From assembly GCF_014805685.1 (NCBI RefSeq), contig NC_060892.1, positions 9,753,490 to 9,817,489 of the forward strand: 64,000 nucleotides of DNA. Reading direction: 5' to 3'. The stretch comes from Silurus meridionalis. Taxonomy: Eukaryota > Chordata > Actinopteri > Siluriformes > Siluridae. A program made the position numbers and the translations under genes. Shown piece after piece: positions 39,715-52,232 of this stretch. Positions within the stretch are counted from its first letter, which is position 1. The number at the start of each line of letters is the position of its first letter. The notes under the pieces are model-generated. The model was not told the origin of the DNA. It ran no database searches and saw only the letters and a program-made list of their open reading frames with translations.

Positions 39715-41997
39715 TACACACACTCCATTTTTCTCTCCGACTGAACACCTCCACTTACTCACACACGTGCAAGCCTTTACATCACAATAACTGCATATAG
39801 TAGTCATACTGTATTCATAATGTATATGACAGTATATAAAATCTGTATATGACAGGATATAAAATCTCACATGGTCTGAATATGTCTAAATGACAAATAA
39901 ATCCCTGTACTGACTGTTGATTAGCATTTTTTTTTTTTTACTTGCTTGCTTCTTAACTTGGAGCTGAAATAATTTTCCGTGTAATTTTCACCAGAGAATA
40001 AGGCATGAACAGCATCCGTTCAGCTCTGGAAATACTCAAAGGCAAACACTGTATGTTTGCAATGCGACTATCTGTATCTATATTTAACTGTATCTGTTTA
40101 ATGTATATCTTTATATAGACTTCAACTGACTGCTATGTATTCAATTAAATACACTTTTTTTTGTTTTTTGTTTTTTTAATAAACCTTACCCATGTGTTTT
40201 TCTAATTTTCTAAGACAGTGAAAATGGAAGTAGAAAAGCCAGCACTGTCAGAATGGTTTGCTAATTCTGGCTTGGACAGTTCCTCAACCTCAGCTACATT
40301 ACTTGAGTGTGATGGATTTTAGTCTTTATAAATCCTTTGTAGGATTTAGTTTTTGATCTCGCTGTAACAGTTGGTGTTTTCCTTTTACAGCGCATAATTA
40401 TTTAACCTAATTTAATCCACTGTGACCCTAACCAGGCATTTACCAAGGATGAAAACATGAATAAATGTTATACATGACCTAGAAGCTTTATGCATATTTT
40501 TCAAACTGATGGCATAAGAAAACCTTCTGGCAAGATTTTTCTTTAAAAAAAAAACAAAAAGAACTTTATGAAAACGAATGTATTTGTATTCACTTCCTTC
40601 CGTGTTTATATTTGAATCTCAAAGAGAACCATTCACATTGTAATCGAGTCACATTTTACTGAAGTGTGTGCAAACATCAACACAGCTCATGTAAATATCT
40701 TCAATTGGTGGTCTCTAAGACAAGCTAAGAACGTTTGTGCTTTTGTGTGCATGTAAACAGAGCTAATCTCCATCTCCGTTTCTCACAAGGACTTACACAC
40801 AAAGAAACTATTGAAGAATGAAGCTGCACAAGCAAACATCTACAAATGTGTTTCGTTATTTTGGCTTGAACCGACCCTTACTCACCTTTAGGCCATTGGC
40901 AAAAATTATAATCAATAACAAAAAACTGGAAGCTATCGAATGAGCGAGCTCCATAAAAGCTCTCATATCACATTTCTACCCAGTGTCCTATGGAGCGTAA
41001 AAAAGATTAAATGAGTACAAATAAAAAGCAAGTAATCAGCCTTAGTCCTGAATCTGTCCATAGATATATAACATATTTTCTGCGAGAGATGTGAATACAT
41101 CTTTCTGTTATATTATGTTACAGATAACTCAGATTGCATTATACTGAAACTGTAAGAAGAAGATAAATGTACTTTCTTTTATGACCTTTTTAAATGAATT
41201 ATTATTAAACAGACATGCACAATAAAAGCGTGAATGACCTGTCATCATTCTGTCTGTTGCACATATCTCTAGTGTGCTTTTTTCCCTCCCTTTTTGCACA
41301 TCTGGATCTAGATATCAATGCTTGGTTTAAAATAGACTGGGAAAAAAATCTGGAAAGTATCTTCTATGTTCAGAATATTATTTAACACGTTATTATTTAA
41401 CGGTCATTTGTACATTGAGATCAGCCAGCAATGTATACAAGTTACTATTGTCATGTCATTTAGGTGCAATTATGACCATAAATTACAAAAAAAGAATTAC
41501 TTTAAACAAAAGTAATTCACAAGGGGTCTATGTCTATGTCTATATCTATGTTTAGCATTTCCAGAACAATGGCTTGGTTGTTCTGGGGTGTTTTGTGTTT
41601 GGCCCACGTGCAGATACTGCTTCTTCTGCTTGTTAATTAAAAGATTAAAAAAATTAATTCTCTGCCTGAAAGCCACCTTCACCTCATCTGACAGCCAGCG
41701 AAAGAACCAGTGGCTGAAAAAACCCAGATGAAGGTTAAATGTGAGCATTAATTTATTACATACATTCGACTGACTGACTCTATTTGATATGAGTGGTAAT
41801 TAGTGATATTAGTGGATTTCCATATTGAATGTATGGACTGTAAACCAGTCAATAAATAATCATTTTCCACCTAATAAAATTAATTACTACTAATGCCCAA
41901 CTTCATATTATAAAGCTTTTTACCAGAACATGATGCAACAGATGCTTTTATTAGTAAATTAGTCCTTATAGATTAAGTAATGAACATCTTTATTTAA

Positions 41998-42062
41998 TAT
42001 GAGGAAGAAACCTTGAGCGGAACCAGAATCAAAAGGGGACCCATCCTTATCTGGGAGATACC
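41998..42062 (-). repeat. Dispersed repeat, 'gctatacaaata' family (copy 2, fragment)
   Basis: 'aagaaaccttgagcggaacc', 'agaatcaaaaggggaccca' and 'tccttatctggg' are nearly identical to 53867-53920. Confidence 0.65.
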
Positions 42063-42597
42063 AAATATCCATTCATTATCTTTTCATCACTGTTGAGGTC
42101 ATCACCTGCTCACTGAAGCGTATATGAGTGATAAAGTATTTGTGGCAATTACAGCCCTAAGCCATTCTAACAGCACTGTTCACATTAATAACCGTCACTT
42201 ACAGCCATCTTCATGGTTCCTAAGGAGAACTCTCCATGTTAGTCCATACACATTTATTCATGCACGAAAGGAAGAGTTTCTCTGCTAGCTCAGCACTTTC
42301 GTATCATTGTGCAGGCTGTAGCCTTTAGAGTTGCTTGTTTGTTATTCAAACCTGTCCAGTAGAATGTTATACCCGAAGAACTCAATGTCTTCAAAAATAG
42401 ATGGAAATAACCTCTCATGAGCTTGATACATCCTGTTAGACACTTTTAATGTTATCACGAAGGCATATAAAGTGCAAATTTCGCAATAAGACCATGCAAC
42501 AACCCAAATTTTCAAACCAACTCAAGTGCCTTGAACAGAAGTAGTGACATACACTTATCTATGTTAGCTTACCTCAGCTCACCATCTTACACCGCTA

Positions 42598-43190
42598 GAA
42601 TATTTTATGGTAGGTTTATTTTAACAGAGAGACAGAATATTAAAAAAATCCATTAAAATAATGTAAAAAAAAGGTTATACATTTATTTGTATTCGATCGA
42701 GTGAAATAAGTATTTGATCCCGTACCAACAAGCAAGAATTTTGACACAAATGAATCCTGTCGCTTTAAGAAAGAACTGTAATATCAACTCATTATGTGTA
42801 TAAAAGACAACTTTTAACAGAATCAACCTCTTCTATTTAAACCTCTTCACCACCATGGGCAAGACCGAAGAGCCGTCAAAGGGTGTCGGGGACAAGATTG
42901 TTGACCTGCACAAAGCTGGAATGGGCTACAAGACCATCAGCAAGAAGCTTGGTGAGAAAGAGACCACTGTTGGCACGATAATTCGAAAATTCATTAAATA
43001 AATATACAAATTAATTTATAACTTTTGTTTAAAGTTTTACATTTATGTTTTTTTATTTTATTTTATATTCTGTCTCTTTCTTTTAAAAATAAACCTACAA
43101 TAAAAATTTTAGACTGTTCATTTCTTTGTAAGGGGGTTCACTCAAAATCAGCAAGGAATCAAATAATTATTTCCCCCACTGGAAGGTTAG
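42598..43190 (+). mobile_element. Internally deleted Tc1-like element, family E
   Basis: It has long terminal regions with 'gaaataagtatttgatccc' on the left (about 42701) and 'tcaaataattatttccccca' ctg on the right (ending near 43185). A matching inverted pair lies further in ('ggtaggtttattttaacaga' against 'taaaaataaacctac'). The leftmost end is eroded. Between them lies the first part of the transposase gene only (42855-43001). Confidence 0.85.
42855..43001 (+). pseudogene. Tc1-like transposase N-terminus (48 codons), truncated
   Basis: ATG at 42855 opens a clean frame: [40 protein letters not shown], then TIIRKF and TAA at 42999-43001. This is the first paired-like helix-turn-helix of fish Tc1 transposases. 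The second HTH and the DDE catalytic domain have been deleted. It could encode at most a small DNA-binding peptide, but nothing shows expression. Confidence 0.85.
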
Positions 43191-45028
43191 TGTATATTAA
43201 TTTCAATATTAAAAGCCTAAGAGTAAAGTGGGTTTAACATCTGAATGATTCCCATTCATGTTTATAAAGCAAAGTTAAAAAAAAATTTTGTGGGCAACAC
43301 AATGTCTATTAAATGACAGAGCACAATCAAATATCAACATGCAATACAATTTAAAGTATAATTTTAATTTATAATTTTCTAATTCTATGCAACTGTATTG
43401 TTACTGATCAGGCAACTGAATAGAACAAGTCTTGTTGTTCCATTCAACAACTGCTTTCCAACAAGACGCGAAATAACAAAAAATAACAAACAGTAACACA
43501 GGACCCGGTGACCCAGAATGTCTCTCCTGCAGCCTAGGTGGTGATAAAATCGCTTAATTGACCAGGACCCTTCATGCACACCAAAGACTTTATGCATCAG
43601 TATGTGCATTATATGTCCACAACCTGTTCAGATTAGAGTAAAATTTCCTTTTAATTCAGTTTTATTTTTATAGCAGTTTTAAATAACTTGCAGAAATAAA
43701 GAAATTCTGGAGAAAAATCAAGCAGTTATACATGTACCTTTAAATCTTGCCTGACTTCTATTGGGTTGTAATGGATCCCAGTCATGATGCTCATCTCTAT
43801 TTTGATTTAACCTGTAACCAGATATTTTCTGTAACAAACTTATGACAGTGTGGAAATATTTCAGTTTTCCACAATTGCGTACACATGTTCAAAACATTGG
43901 CAGAAGAACACATTATATTAAATTTAAATTGTGTTAGAAACCACATACACAGCACAGTGCTCTATTTCTAAGCACGTATTGTCTTCTAAGCCTTCAGGCC
44001 ATATTTGGGAATAGTGTACGAGTAGACGAGCAGTACTTTACAGACACACTATTTAACACAGTAGGTGAGTGAAAATTAGATCTACCCATGTTCATTTTGT
44101 CATTTCTTACCATCTGATACAAGTTATTTGATTGTTATATAATTGTATAATTTTTATCTCTGCATAAGGAAATCATATATTTATTATGTATTTATTATAC
44201 TGTATCTGTCTGAAACATTATTATATATTTTTACCCAACAAAACACCCTATTAAAAATTAAAAGAGATATCCATATGGTAACAATTTGTGGAATTAAACT
44301 TTATTTGATTAATATTGTAATTAATTTGATCATAAATCGAAAAGTTTAATTCATTTAACCGAGTCCTAAAATGCAACTTAAAAAATAAATCTATTGGGAA
44401 CAAAATTAACAATGCATACAAACACAGGAAAACATATGTTATTGCTTATAACATTTCCGTTTTTAGATATTTTTTCCCCCAAAATGGTTATTTGAACGTC
44501 TTGTAAACACAAGAATGTTTTGCGGAGGATTGAGGTCACAACTATGAATATACCGTATGCACACACACAAAAAAAAGTAACACTTAAATTGTCATATTGC
44601 CCCTTTAATAACTAACAACTTATGTTCATAATTCTAGTGAATCTCTTGCTCAATACTTTTATTTAATTGAGTTTTCCCAGCAGTAGGAGTAGCTTTTCAC
44701 CTCCTGTGCTTGGCTCAGTGTTATCTTCATCATGGATTAGGAAAAATTATAGTGACTTGCATGCTACGAAGTTGTTTGTGTTCTTGTCACGTGCATTTCT
44801 AAAGAAAGCATGTAGATTTTAACTAGAAAAGTATGTAATTACAATTACCACAGCAACCTGATGAATAACAGCGATGACTCATGTGATCTGACAAAGGTTC
44901 CTACATGTCTTTTGAACTGATCACCATGTCTAAGGAAAATAAAGGCAAACCCACACAATTTCGAAATGGCAAAGTCAGCTAGTAGATAAGAACAAGGGTT
45001 GTGTGAATATCCTTATCTCATGATACAT

Positions 45029-45368
45029 ACACACAATGGTTTGTGGAGATCTGAGAATGAGATTTATATGTGCTTTTTGAAAATTTCACATTTAGTTCCA
45101 GTTTGTAGTTATAATGACCTCCGCTCTTCTGGGAAGAGTGTGGTTGTAGAGATTTGTGCTTATTTGACTATAAGGGTGTTAGTAAAGTCAGGTAGTGTAG
45201 AGTAAGGAGGCCTGGGGTGCAGTCAGCCTTCTAATTCATTAATAATGGTTGATAATGTTGAGGTCAGAGCTCCAAGCCACTCAAGACCCTCCACTCCAAC
45301 AAAAGAAAACCCATATGAGTTTGTACTGTGAACAGGGGCATTGTCATGCTGGAACAGGTTTGAAGATT
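45029..45368 (-). mobile_element. Tc1-derived repeat, family A (copy 7)
   Basis: Reverse orientation with 'cttctgggaagagtgtggtt', 'gtgcagtcagccttctaatt', 'ggttgataatgttgaggtca' and 'ggcattgtcatgctggaaca'. The 3' terminus is replaced by unrelated AT-rich sequence. Confidence 0.83.
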
Positions 45369-46149
45369 CACATATATTATTATTATTTAAAAACAATTAT
45401 TAGTGTATTATTTTTATATATTTGTAATAACCTAATTTTCCGGTTTAGAAACTTGCCAAAGACATGCTGGGATGTGTCCTTGTCAGGCAGTTTAAAAACA
45501 ACAGTTAATCAAGATAATGGTCTCGATAACATTATAGTAATAAAGAGGGGATTTAAATTGTATTAATTTCTTTAAACAATTTTAATTTGATTGTTTAGGA
45601 GTGTGGATGACATACATCAAGGATTGATCTTTACTTCCTTTTGCATTAAGCAGTGAGACTAATTGGTAATAATGTAACTCAGGAAAGCCTTCTTTTTGGC
45701 TTATTTATCTCATCACAGGCCAGTGAAGCCTAGCTTTTAAAGGGTCTCTAATGGAATGGATCAAAAAGCCTCAGCTGCTGCCAAGAATTTCTAATAATGT
45801 GTTTAATAGTAAGTGATGGAACTGAATGATAACAATTTACAGTAGGCATAAAAACACTACATCTTTGTTAAAATGGTAAGTCTTTGTGATGTAAAAAACA
45901 AAGTTGAATCATGTCAGAATTTTTTCTCTCCTCAGTGTGAAAATACAATGTAAAAATATGGTGGAAAAATAAATAGAACTTACAATAATCAATGATACAA
46001 TAATACATGAGTGCACACTACAGTTTTTTTTTTTATGAGTCTACAATGTGGCAAACACTGACATGGCAATAGCCTCTGACTCAATCTAGCAAAAACATTC
46101 TTGATTCTTTAAAATGTAAGGGCATCTTCAGTTAACCCAACAGATTTAT

Positions 46150-46470
46150 GCTTGCTTTCAGGTCTGCACTCTGGTCTTCAGAGTAATTTCTTTGTTGATT
46201 GGGATGTATTGGGATTATTGTCATGCTAAACGTAAAAGTAGAAATTCTGTGTAATCTCAGCTCACTAGCAGACACCTGAAGATTTGCTCTAAAACTGACT
46301 GGTAGCTGTAGCTATTCGTGATTTCTCCACCTTGATAAAAGCTGCAGTTTGGGCAGAAGAAAAGCACCCTAAAGAACGACGCTGCCACACCATGCTGCAC
46401 TATGGGTATGGTGTTCTTTTGGTATTTTTCTTTGCACTTACCATACCATTTACATATCAACCTCTGATAC
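46150..46470 (-). repeat. Decayed DNA-transposon fragment (Tc1-like?)
   Basis: 'ggattattgtcatgctaaac' and 'cgctgccacaccatgctgca' then 'ctatgggtatggtgttcttt' resemble a common fish repeat. On the - strand a short stretch NTIPIVQHG recalls the Tc1 'TVKHGG' region. It is heavily decayed, so the classification is tentative. Confidence 0.45.
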
Positions 46471-47297
46471 ACGGTTTGATTTAGATGAAGGTTTATTTTG
46501 TGAGAAAGGACTTCTATCTACCCCATAACCCAGACATGTGACGAATATGCGAGATTGCTGTCACATGCAGAGTAATAAGGACTTGTCAGAATCTCCTGCA
46601 CCTACTTTAAAGTTTTATTGGTCTCTTGGCAGCCTCCATTGTAAGTTTTTGTCTTGTCTTTTTTTTATACATTTTGGAAGGACGTCTTGTTCTTGGTGAT
46701 TTCACTACGCTGCTCGTTTTCTCTATTTATTGATTAGGGCCTTTTCTTTTATGCCCCTCCGCTGATAATTACCAAACTCATGGTTTATTTATTGTGATTT
46801 TTTTTGTCTGTAAAATTATTTGAAAGTAATTTGGCTTTGCTTGACAGTGTAAAAGAGTAAATATTTAAATATTACATCTTGTTTTCTTATATTAGATATT
46901 TGTAATATTTATATTTAAATATGATTGCTCAAAATTTTTTTTTTAACTGTTTTCTTGGAATGCTTAGAACATGAAAATCCTGTAAGGAGGATCTCACATG
47001 AGTGAGATAAAAACTGACTCATTTGTCTCCCTGACACTTACTACTGAGAGCATGAGTCCTGAAACAGCACATCCAGCACAGGAAGAGCAGTGCCAGGCTC
47101 AAGGAGCTACACTCTATGTGTTCAGCAGATGACAAGCGTCCGAATCACCAAGTTCATATTCACAGCAACAACAGTGGCTTTCATGAGGTCTAGTTTTTGT
47201 AACAACCATGAAAAAAGTTAAATAATGCCATCCTGCTTACTTCTATATACAGTAGTATACTGATATACAGTGTGCATGATACTGAAACACTGTGTTG

Positions 47298-47395
47298 AAG
47301 ACGCTAGATGTTTGATCAGAAGGTCATGGGTTCAAATCCCAGCAGTTTCAAGCTGCTGCTTCTGGGTCCTGAACTGCTCTTAACCCTCAACTTAC
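47298..47395 (+). repeat. tRNA-derived SINE relic (copy 2)
   Basis: 'tgatcagaaggtcatgggtt' then caaatcccag looks like a Pol III B box. It is followed by 'gggtcctgaactgctcttaa' ccctcaa, which corresponds to the SINE body seen at 12935-13053. Confidence 0.6.
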
Positions 47396-48012
47396 AAATG
47401 ACATGTACATTTAATTATAATACACACACAAACTCTATTATTACAAACTCTGTTTTGAAATGTTACTCTGAACTTTCGATCCTCTCATGGCTTCTCATGA
47501 ACTATCAGAGTTTTAGGGAGTTACTCTCAGTTCCAAATGAAAAGTCGCGAACTATCGAGGTCGCAAGTGTCAAGTTCACGAGTATCAAGGTTCCACTCTA
47601 TATATTCTTTTCTGATAGAGACATGAGCTAGAAAACAAGGCTAAATAGTTGTAGGCCAAACCCATGCAATACATTAAGTTTTTTTTTCTTTTATAAAGTC
47701 ATTCAGCTGGTGTAACAATAAGCCTACAGTAGTGTAACTTTTACAGTAGCCAGCAAGATCAAATCGAGTAGAGCTACTAAGGTGAATCTGTGGTTACTAT
47801 TAATAAAAGATATATTGATCAAATATAATATATAGAGGTTGACCGAAATGGGTTTTTCTCTGGTTAGTGCCCATATTTAAAATCAGGGCACTGTGACAAC
47901 TACGGTACTGAAAACACCATTTGCACTGCGCATGTGTGTAAATACGTCTACTTCACCAAATATGTGTACAGTGGTTATAGGCAATAAACATACATATGCT
48001 TTTTATACAACC

Positions 48013-48085
48013 TTATAACCACATTATCTGTGTAAAGCTGCTTTGAGACTATGTTTATTGTAAAAAGTGCTATACAAATAGTAAT
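48013..48085 (+). repeat. Dispersed repeat, 'gctatacaaata' family (copy 3, 3' end)
   Basis: 'tgtaaagctgctttgagact' and 'aaaaagtgctatacaaatag' are the conserved 3' end of this family. Confidence 0.65.
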
Positions 48086-48479
48086 TGAATGTAATTGAAA
48101 GTAATTATTTCTGATACGGATCAAGAAGTGTCAACCAGTACAATATTACCCCCAGCCTTTCTGGTCTCCTGGTTTGCTGGGATGCTGGTATGGGAGGATT
48201 ATGGTGTCTCACCTAACGCAAAACATACACACTAGCAAGCAAGCAGCATGGAGTCTGTCAGGTATGTTCTAGTGCAACTTTGTTTGCAGTGATGCGAAGC
48301 GATGCCACAGTTGACTTTCTTCTGAGTTTCTTTGGCGTCAGTTTGGTGTGTCCCTACCTTAAGTGTTACCATACCGAGAAGGGCATCACATGGTTATGCA
48401 GATGGGATGGCAGTCTGCTTGCCACAAGAGACTGCTCACAGATGCACCTGCATATTAATCTGACTAATTGTCAGCACAG

Positions 48480-48725
48480 TAGTGATGGGAAGATCAGATC
48501 ATTTTAAATACTAGGTTCATTGAATCTTGTTCATTAAAATAAATAAATCTTTTTTGTGTCATTTAGTTAATTTCGTACCATTAGTCCTTTAATCAGCTTT
48601 ATATTGTATATTGTAATATTATTGTATTATATTATATTGAAGTGGCGTGATAAGTAGAAGACTCAAAAGATGAACGACTCAATTCTGTTTCCTGTACATA
48701 ACCTACAGAGATTTTGCGATGCTTT
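48480..48725 (+). repeat. Unclassified dispersed repeat (family F, copy 1)
   Basis: Its 3' part, 'attctgtttcctgtacataa' cctacagagattttgcga, is the reverse complement of 54087-54128 with very few changes. The 5' part, 'gtgatgggaagatcagatca', looks like a transposon end. Confidence 0.6.
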
Positions 48726-49276
48726 GCTCATACACTTCCATTAGAAAACAAGCTTGTCACAACAGCACAGTCGGCCGATGCCAATTAAATAAAAATGCCC
48801 AAAATCTTTCCAATTAACGGTCGACCTCTAATTAAATACATAACCATAGAGTAAAGTATTTCATACATGAAATAATATTTCTAGGTGTCTGAGCTCACAG
48901 CTGAATAGATTGTGAGGACAGCATACTTAATACATGGAGTCTAATTATTTGAAAAACAGAAACTATTTTTTTCTATATGAAAATTTGCTTAATAGTATAT
49001 TCATTTTACAACACCAGCGACTCCAGTATATCTTTGTACACCCAAGTGTAATAGCATTCTCAGTTATTTCCAACTTTAGGTTCTATCCTGTGTGGCCCTG
49101 ATGGTTTAATTCTGTTAATCTCTCTTTCTTATTTTAAAATACCATAAGTATGTTATGGCAATAAAATAGATCTTGAAACATTTAACTCATGGCCTTAATT
49201 TACACTGTAGCCAGAAAAAAGATAAATGTATTATTATTTAAAGATAATAACCATCACTCTTCTCTAAAAATTTTCA

Positions 49277-49430
49277 TCTAGATTTTGGAGCTTGGTTGTG
49301 GGGATTTGTGCTCATTCAGCCATAAGAGCATTGGCGAGGTGAGGCACTGATGTAGGGTGAGAAGTTCCGAAGTTCAGAGAATTTTTTCAGTCCAATACTG
49401 GTAAACCTTGTCTTCATAGAGCCCTTTGTT
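49277..49430 (-). mobile_element. Tc1-derived repeat, family A (copy 8, fragment)
   Basis: 'ttttggagcttggttgtggg', 'gatttgtgctcattcagcca' and 'taagagcattggcgaggtga' match the family in reverse orientation. Only about 150 bp remain. Confidence 0.78.
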
Positions 49431-49629
49431 CATTCAGTGAAGGCAAATTGTAGAGGGTGAGCCACGTAAAAGTAGCCCACCTTTGGTGACAGTATGACAA
49501 GATGAACGAGCAAGTGGATTGTTTTTATTCCCTTACCCACAAGTAACAACAGATGCCACGTCGGCAGACAGATGGACAGTCAGTACATAAAAGTACATAC
49601 ATTTAATAAATATATATAAATCTTATATA

Positions 49630-49633
<4 letters not shown>

Positions 49634-49712
<79 letters not shown>
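49634..49712. repeat. (TA)n microsatellite
   Basis: An AT dinucleotide tract of about 79 bp. It lies 20 bp before one copy of the 290-bp duplication. Confidence 0.97.
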
Positions 49713-49718
<6 letters not shown>

Positions 49719-49730
49719 TATTCCTGCTGC

Positions 49731-50035
49731 ACATGTCTACAAGACCAGATGCAGCATATAATAATACACTGCACTCACTGTGAAACAACCTCATTGTCAT
49801 GATGATTGAGTATGGGAAAGACGCAGGAACAATATGCAAAACCAGATTAGTGGTTGTTCCAACCTGGCAACGCTTCAGCAATGTACAGCTTGCTGGCTCA
49901 GATTTATTTATTCCTAGGAACAGAAGAGAAAGGGAACAGCTTTCTTCAGTGAAATCTACAGTTATATGTATTTTTTTTCCAGTGAAAAGCTGAGATAACA
50001 TGGAACATTCTGAAAGATGTTTACTGATTAGTCAC
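49731..50035. repeat. Unknown 290-bp sequence, duplicated (copy 1)
   Basis: It shares 'agatgcagcatata', 'cactgtgaaacaacctca', 'ttgagtatgggaaag', 'ggaacaatatgca', 'tcagcaatgtacagct', 'tgctggctcagattta' and 'atctacagttatatg' with 51150-51435, in the same order and orientation. It contains a 27-bp insert ('aaccagattagtggttgttc'...) that the other copy lacks. No known family is recognised. Confidence 0.8.
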
Positions 50036-50571
50036 TAGATTAGTAAAAAAAGACATAAAACTCTGCCCAGGCATGCACCATCTCAATCAAAGGATTGAGT
50101 AACTTGATTGCAATATTTGTAATAAATCATTAATATCTGTGGACTAAAAAAAGGAATATGTGATACGACAGATCTAATAGGTGCGTGATCGATTTACAAC
50201 ATCTAATGTACAAAAGACCAGGATGAAGGCGATTTATGGACGTCGCAGGAAAACACAGCACGAGGAATAGTTTGATATTCTTGCATTTGATCGAGAAAAG
50301 GCACCAAAATAATGTGTTCATGCACGTTAGAAAACCACATTTATTTATTGAAAAGCACTTCACTGCGCTATCATGTTTGAAAGCTCTCAGATCACAATTT
50401 CGGTAGCACCTACCAAAAGTGATTTTCGCTGAAGAAGTTTGCTTGTGTGATTTCATAAGATGTCATGCTTTGATTTTTGTCCTCACAAATTAGAAAGCAT
50501 GACATTTTCTTTCATCCGAACTGATTATACCTGGTACAATGCAAATCAGGTTCCTAAAATGTTTGTTGAAA

Positions 50572-50575
<4 letters not shown>

Positions 50576-50620
<45 letters not shown>
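50576..50620 (+). repeat. (TG)n microsatellite
   Basis: A TG tract of about 45 bp, ending in GGGGG. Confidence 0.97.
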
Positions 50621-50622
<2 letters not shown>

Positions 50623-50794
50623 GGCTGCAGTCAGATGTTCTTTTGCATCTTTGAAACCATGACCATGGAATCTGGCACTGTGACGAAAGTTAAAGACAGC
50701 ACTGGAGTTTAGTTTCAGCATGCTGTATGACTGACGCATTTGGAACGATATCAGCAGGAAAGCAGTTGTAAGACTCCGTTATATGGCAGGGAAT

Positions 50795-50950
50795 GCAGTG
50801 GTAGACTGTAAAGAAGTATTGTTACCTCATTACTGTATTTAAGTACATTTATCAAGAATCTGTAGCATTTTAACAAACTTTTCATTCGCTACATATAAAC
50901 ATGTGTTATCATATTTTTTACTCGACTACCTTTCAGAAAAACTTGCCTTT
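50795..50950 (+). repeat. Diverged 'tatttaagtacatttatca' repeat
   Basis: 'gcagtggtagactgtaaaga', 'ctgtatttaagtacatttat' and 'tactcgactacctttcagaa' resemble a common fish repeat with 'actcaagtac' words. It is related in style to 8398-8550 but much decayed. Confidence 0.45.
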
Positions 50951-51149
50951 CCTCAATACGTTTACGCCGTTTGGTATCCTTTCTGCCAGTAGAAAGAATA
51001 TAAAGTGCACTGTTTCATATCATTAATATTGCATCATTTGCCCATAGTCTCACTTGCAGAGATATCATTGTTGTAGTGTTTTTTTGCATTTTGTCACATC
51101 AGCAGCTTGGATTTCTATTACACATATTGATGGAATGTTGGGAACAAGT

Positions 51150-51435
51150 TATAGCCACTCCCACACATTTCTACAAGGCCAGATGCAGCATATAACCATA
51201 CACTGTGATCACTGTGAAACAACCTCAATGCCATGATAATTGAGTATGGGAAAGCTGTAGGAACAATATGCAGCATTTCAGCAATGTACAGCTTTGCTGG
51301 CTCAGATTTACTCATTTCCAGTAACGGAAGGAATATTTTTCTCCAGAAGAATCTACAGTTATATGCATTTTCAGTTTTTCAGTGAAAAGCAGATATAGCA
51401 TGGAACTCCCTAAAAGATGTTGACTGATTCTTCAC
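51150..51435. repeat. Unknown 290-bp sequence, duplicated (copy 2)
   Basis: Direct-orientation partner of 49731-50035, with about 1.4 kb between the copies. Flanks outside the shared block are unrelated. Confidence 0.8.
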
Positions 51436-52144
51436 AATAATCAACTTACAATTGAACAATTAATGGTTAAGGGTCTGGTTTAAATGCCCAGGATGGTGCA
51501 GGGATTTGAACTCCAGTGCATTTCACACCTAGGCCTTCAGTGGTGTCCTACCTGAATCAATCCACCTCATCAATATAATGCCATGGCTATAGAAATTATA
51601 AATATTATATGCATTATAACAGAGCTCTACATTATTAGCTCTACTCATTATACAGTAAAAATGAATGCCATTACTAAAGCAAGAAACCCAGTGAACAAAA
51701 TTCAACAAGTCTCCTTTCACTGTAGCCACAGCTGACCGCCTGCATACATCATCTCCAACAGGAGGATCAATATTAACGTCATAAAATGGCCCAATAAATA
51801 AATGATTTTAAAAAAGGACAAGCGTTACGGTTTTCCTGGGGATTTGAAATGTTGAGTTTTTTAATTGTACAGGAGAGAAAACACAAAAATATCTGAGCTT
51901 TTCCACATTGCTAGAAACGCAGTTTGAATGTTCTGACTCTGATTTCCTTTGAGCCCAGGAACATATGATGTATCTGAAATCTGATAAAATACACACGGTT
52001 GTGCTGCTCCTAGAAGCTCTATTAAATGAAGAGAAGAGAAGAATGAAATGAAGAATAGACTATTGGGAATAAGTGAATACATATTCGTGGAAAAAATATA
52101 TTAAAACGTAAGTCAGTGATTTTGAGTTTAGGCCAGCAGAAAAG

Positions 52145-52232
52145 GCCTAGCTGGCCCTGATGGTCTGCCACTGTTAAACTCATGACCTTCCAATCTGACG
52201 TTCAACATCTTAACCACTGAGCTACCAAATCT
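52145..52232 (-). repeat. tRNA-derived SINE relic (copy 3)
   Basis: The reverse complement begins 'ttggtagctcagtggttaag' (A-box-like) and continues to 'ggaaggtcatgagtttaaca' (a degraded B box). The 3' body is missing. Confidence 0.55.

Larger units (their letters stand above)
47832..48833. mobile_element. Non-autonomous DNA transposon with 'tagaggt(t/c)gaccg' ends
   Basis: The left end is 'tagaggttgaccgaaatggg' and the right end is 'ccaattaacggtcgacctct' a. These are imperfect inverted repeats about 1.0 kb apart, and the motif is typical of a common fish element. It contains other repeat pieces: the 'gctatacaaata' family at 48013-48085 and an unclassified repeat beginning 'agtgatgggaagatcagatc' at about 48480. 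The 75-codon frame 48280-48507 has no recognisable domain. Confidence 0.65.

Noticed and set aside
41497..41748. 83-codon - strand frame with tandem 'tctatg' at its end
   Set aside because: No recognisable domain. The tandem hexamers are a short simple repeat and the remainder is non-conserved in appearance.
47298..47345. Possible functional tRNA gene (B-box-like ggttcaaatccc)
   Set aside because: No cloverleaf with matched acceptor stem or anticodon arm could be built. The downstream body matches SINE relics at 12935 and 52145.
48280..48507. 75-codon frame inside the nested transposon
   Set aside because: No domain, no splice context and no conserved pattern. Probably chance within repeat DNA.
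49603..50001. 132-codon - strand open frame
   Set aside because: One third is the (TA)n tract read as Ile-Tyr, and the rest is the unknown 290-bp repeat. The similar peptide in the second copy shows many replacement changes, so there is no sign of selection.
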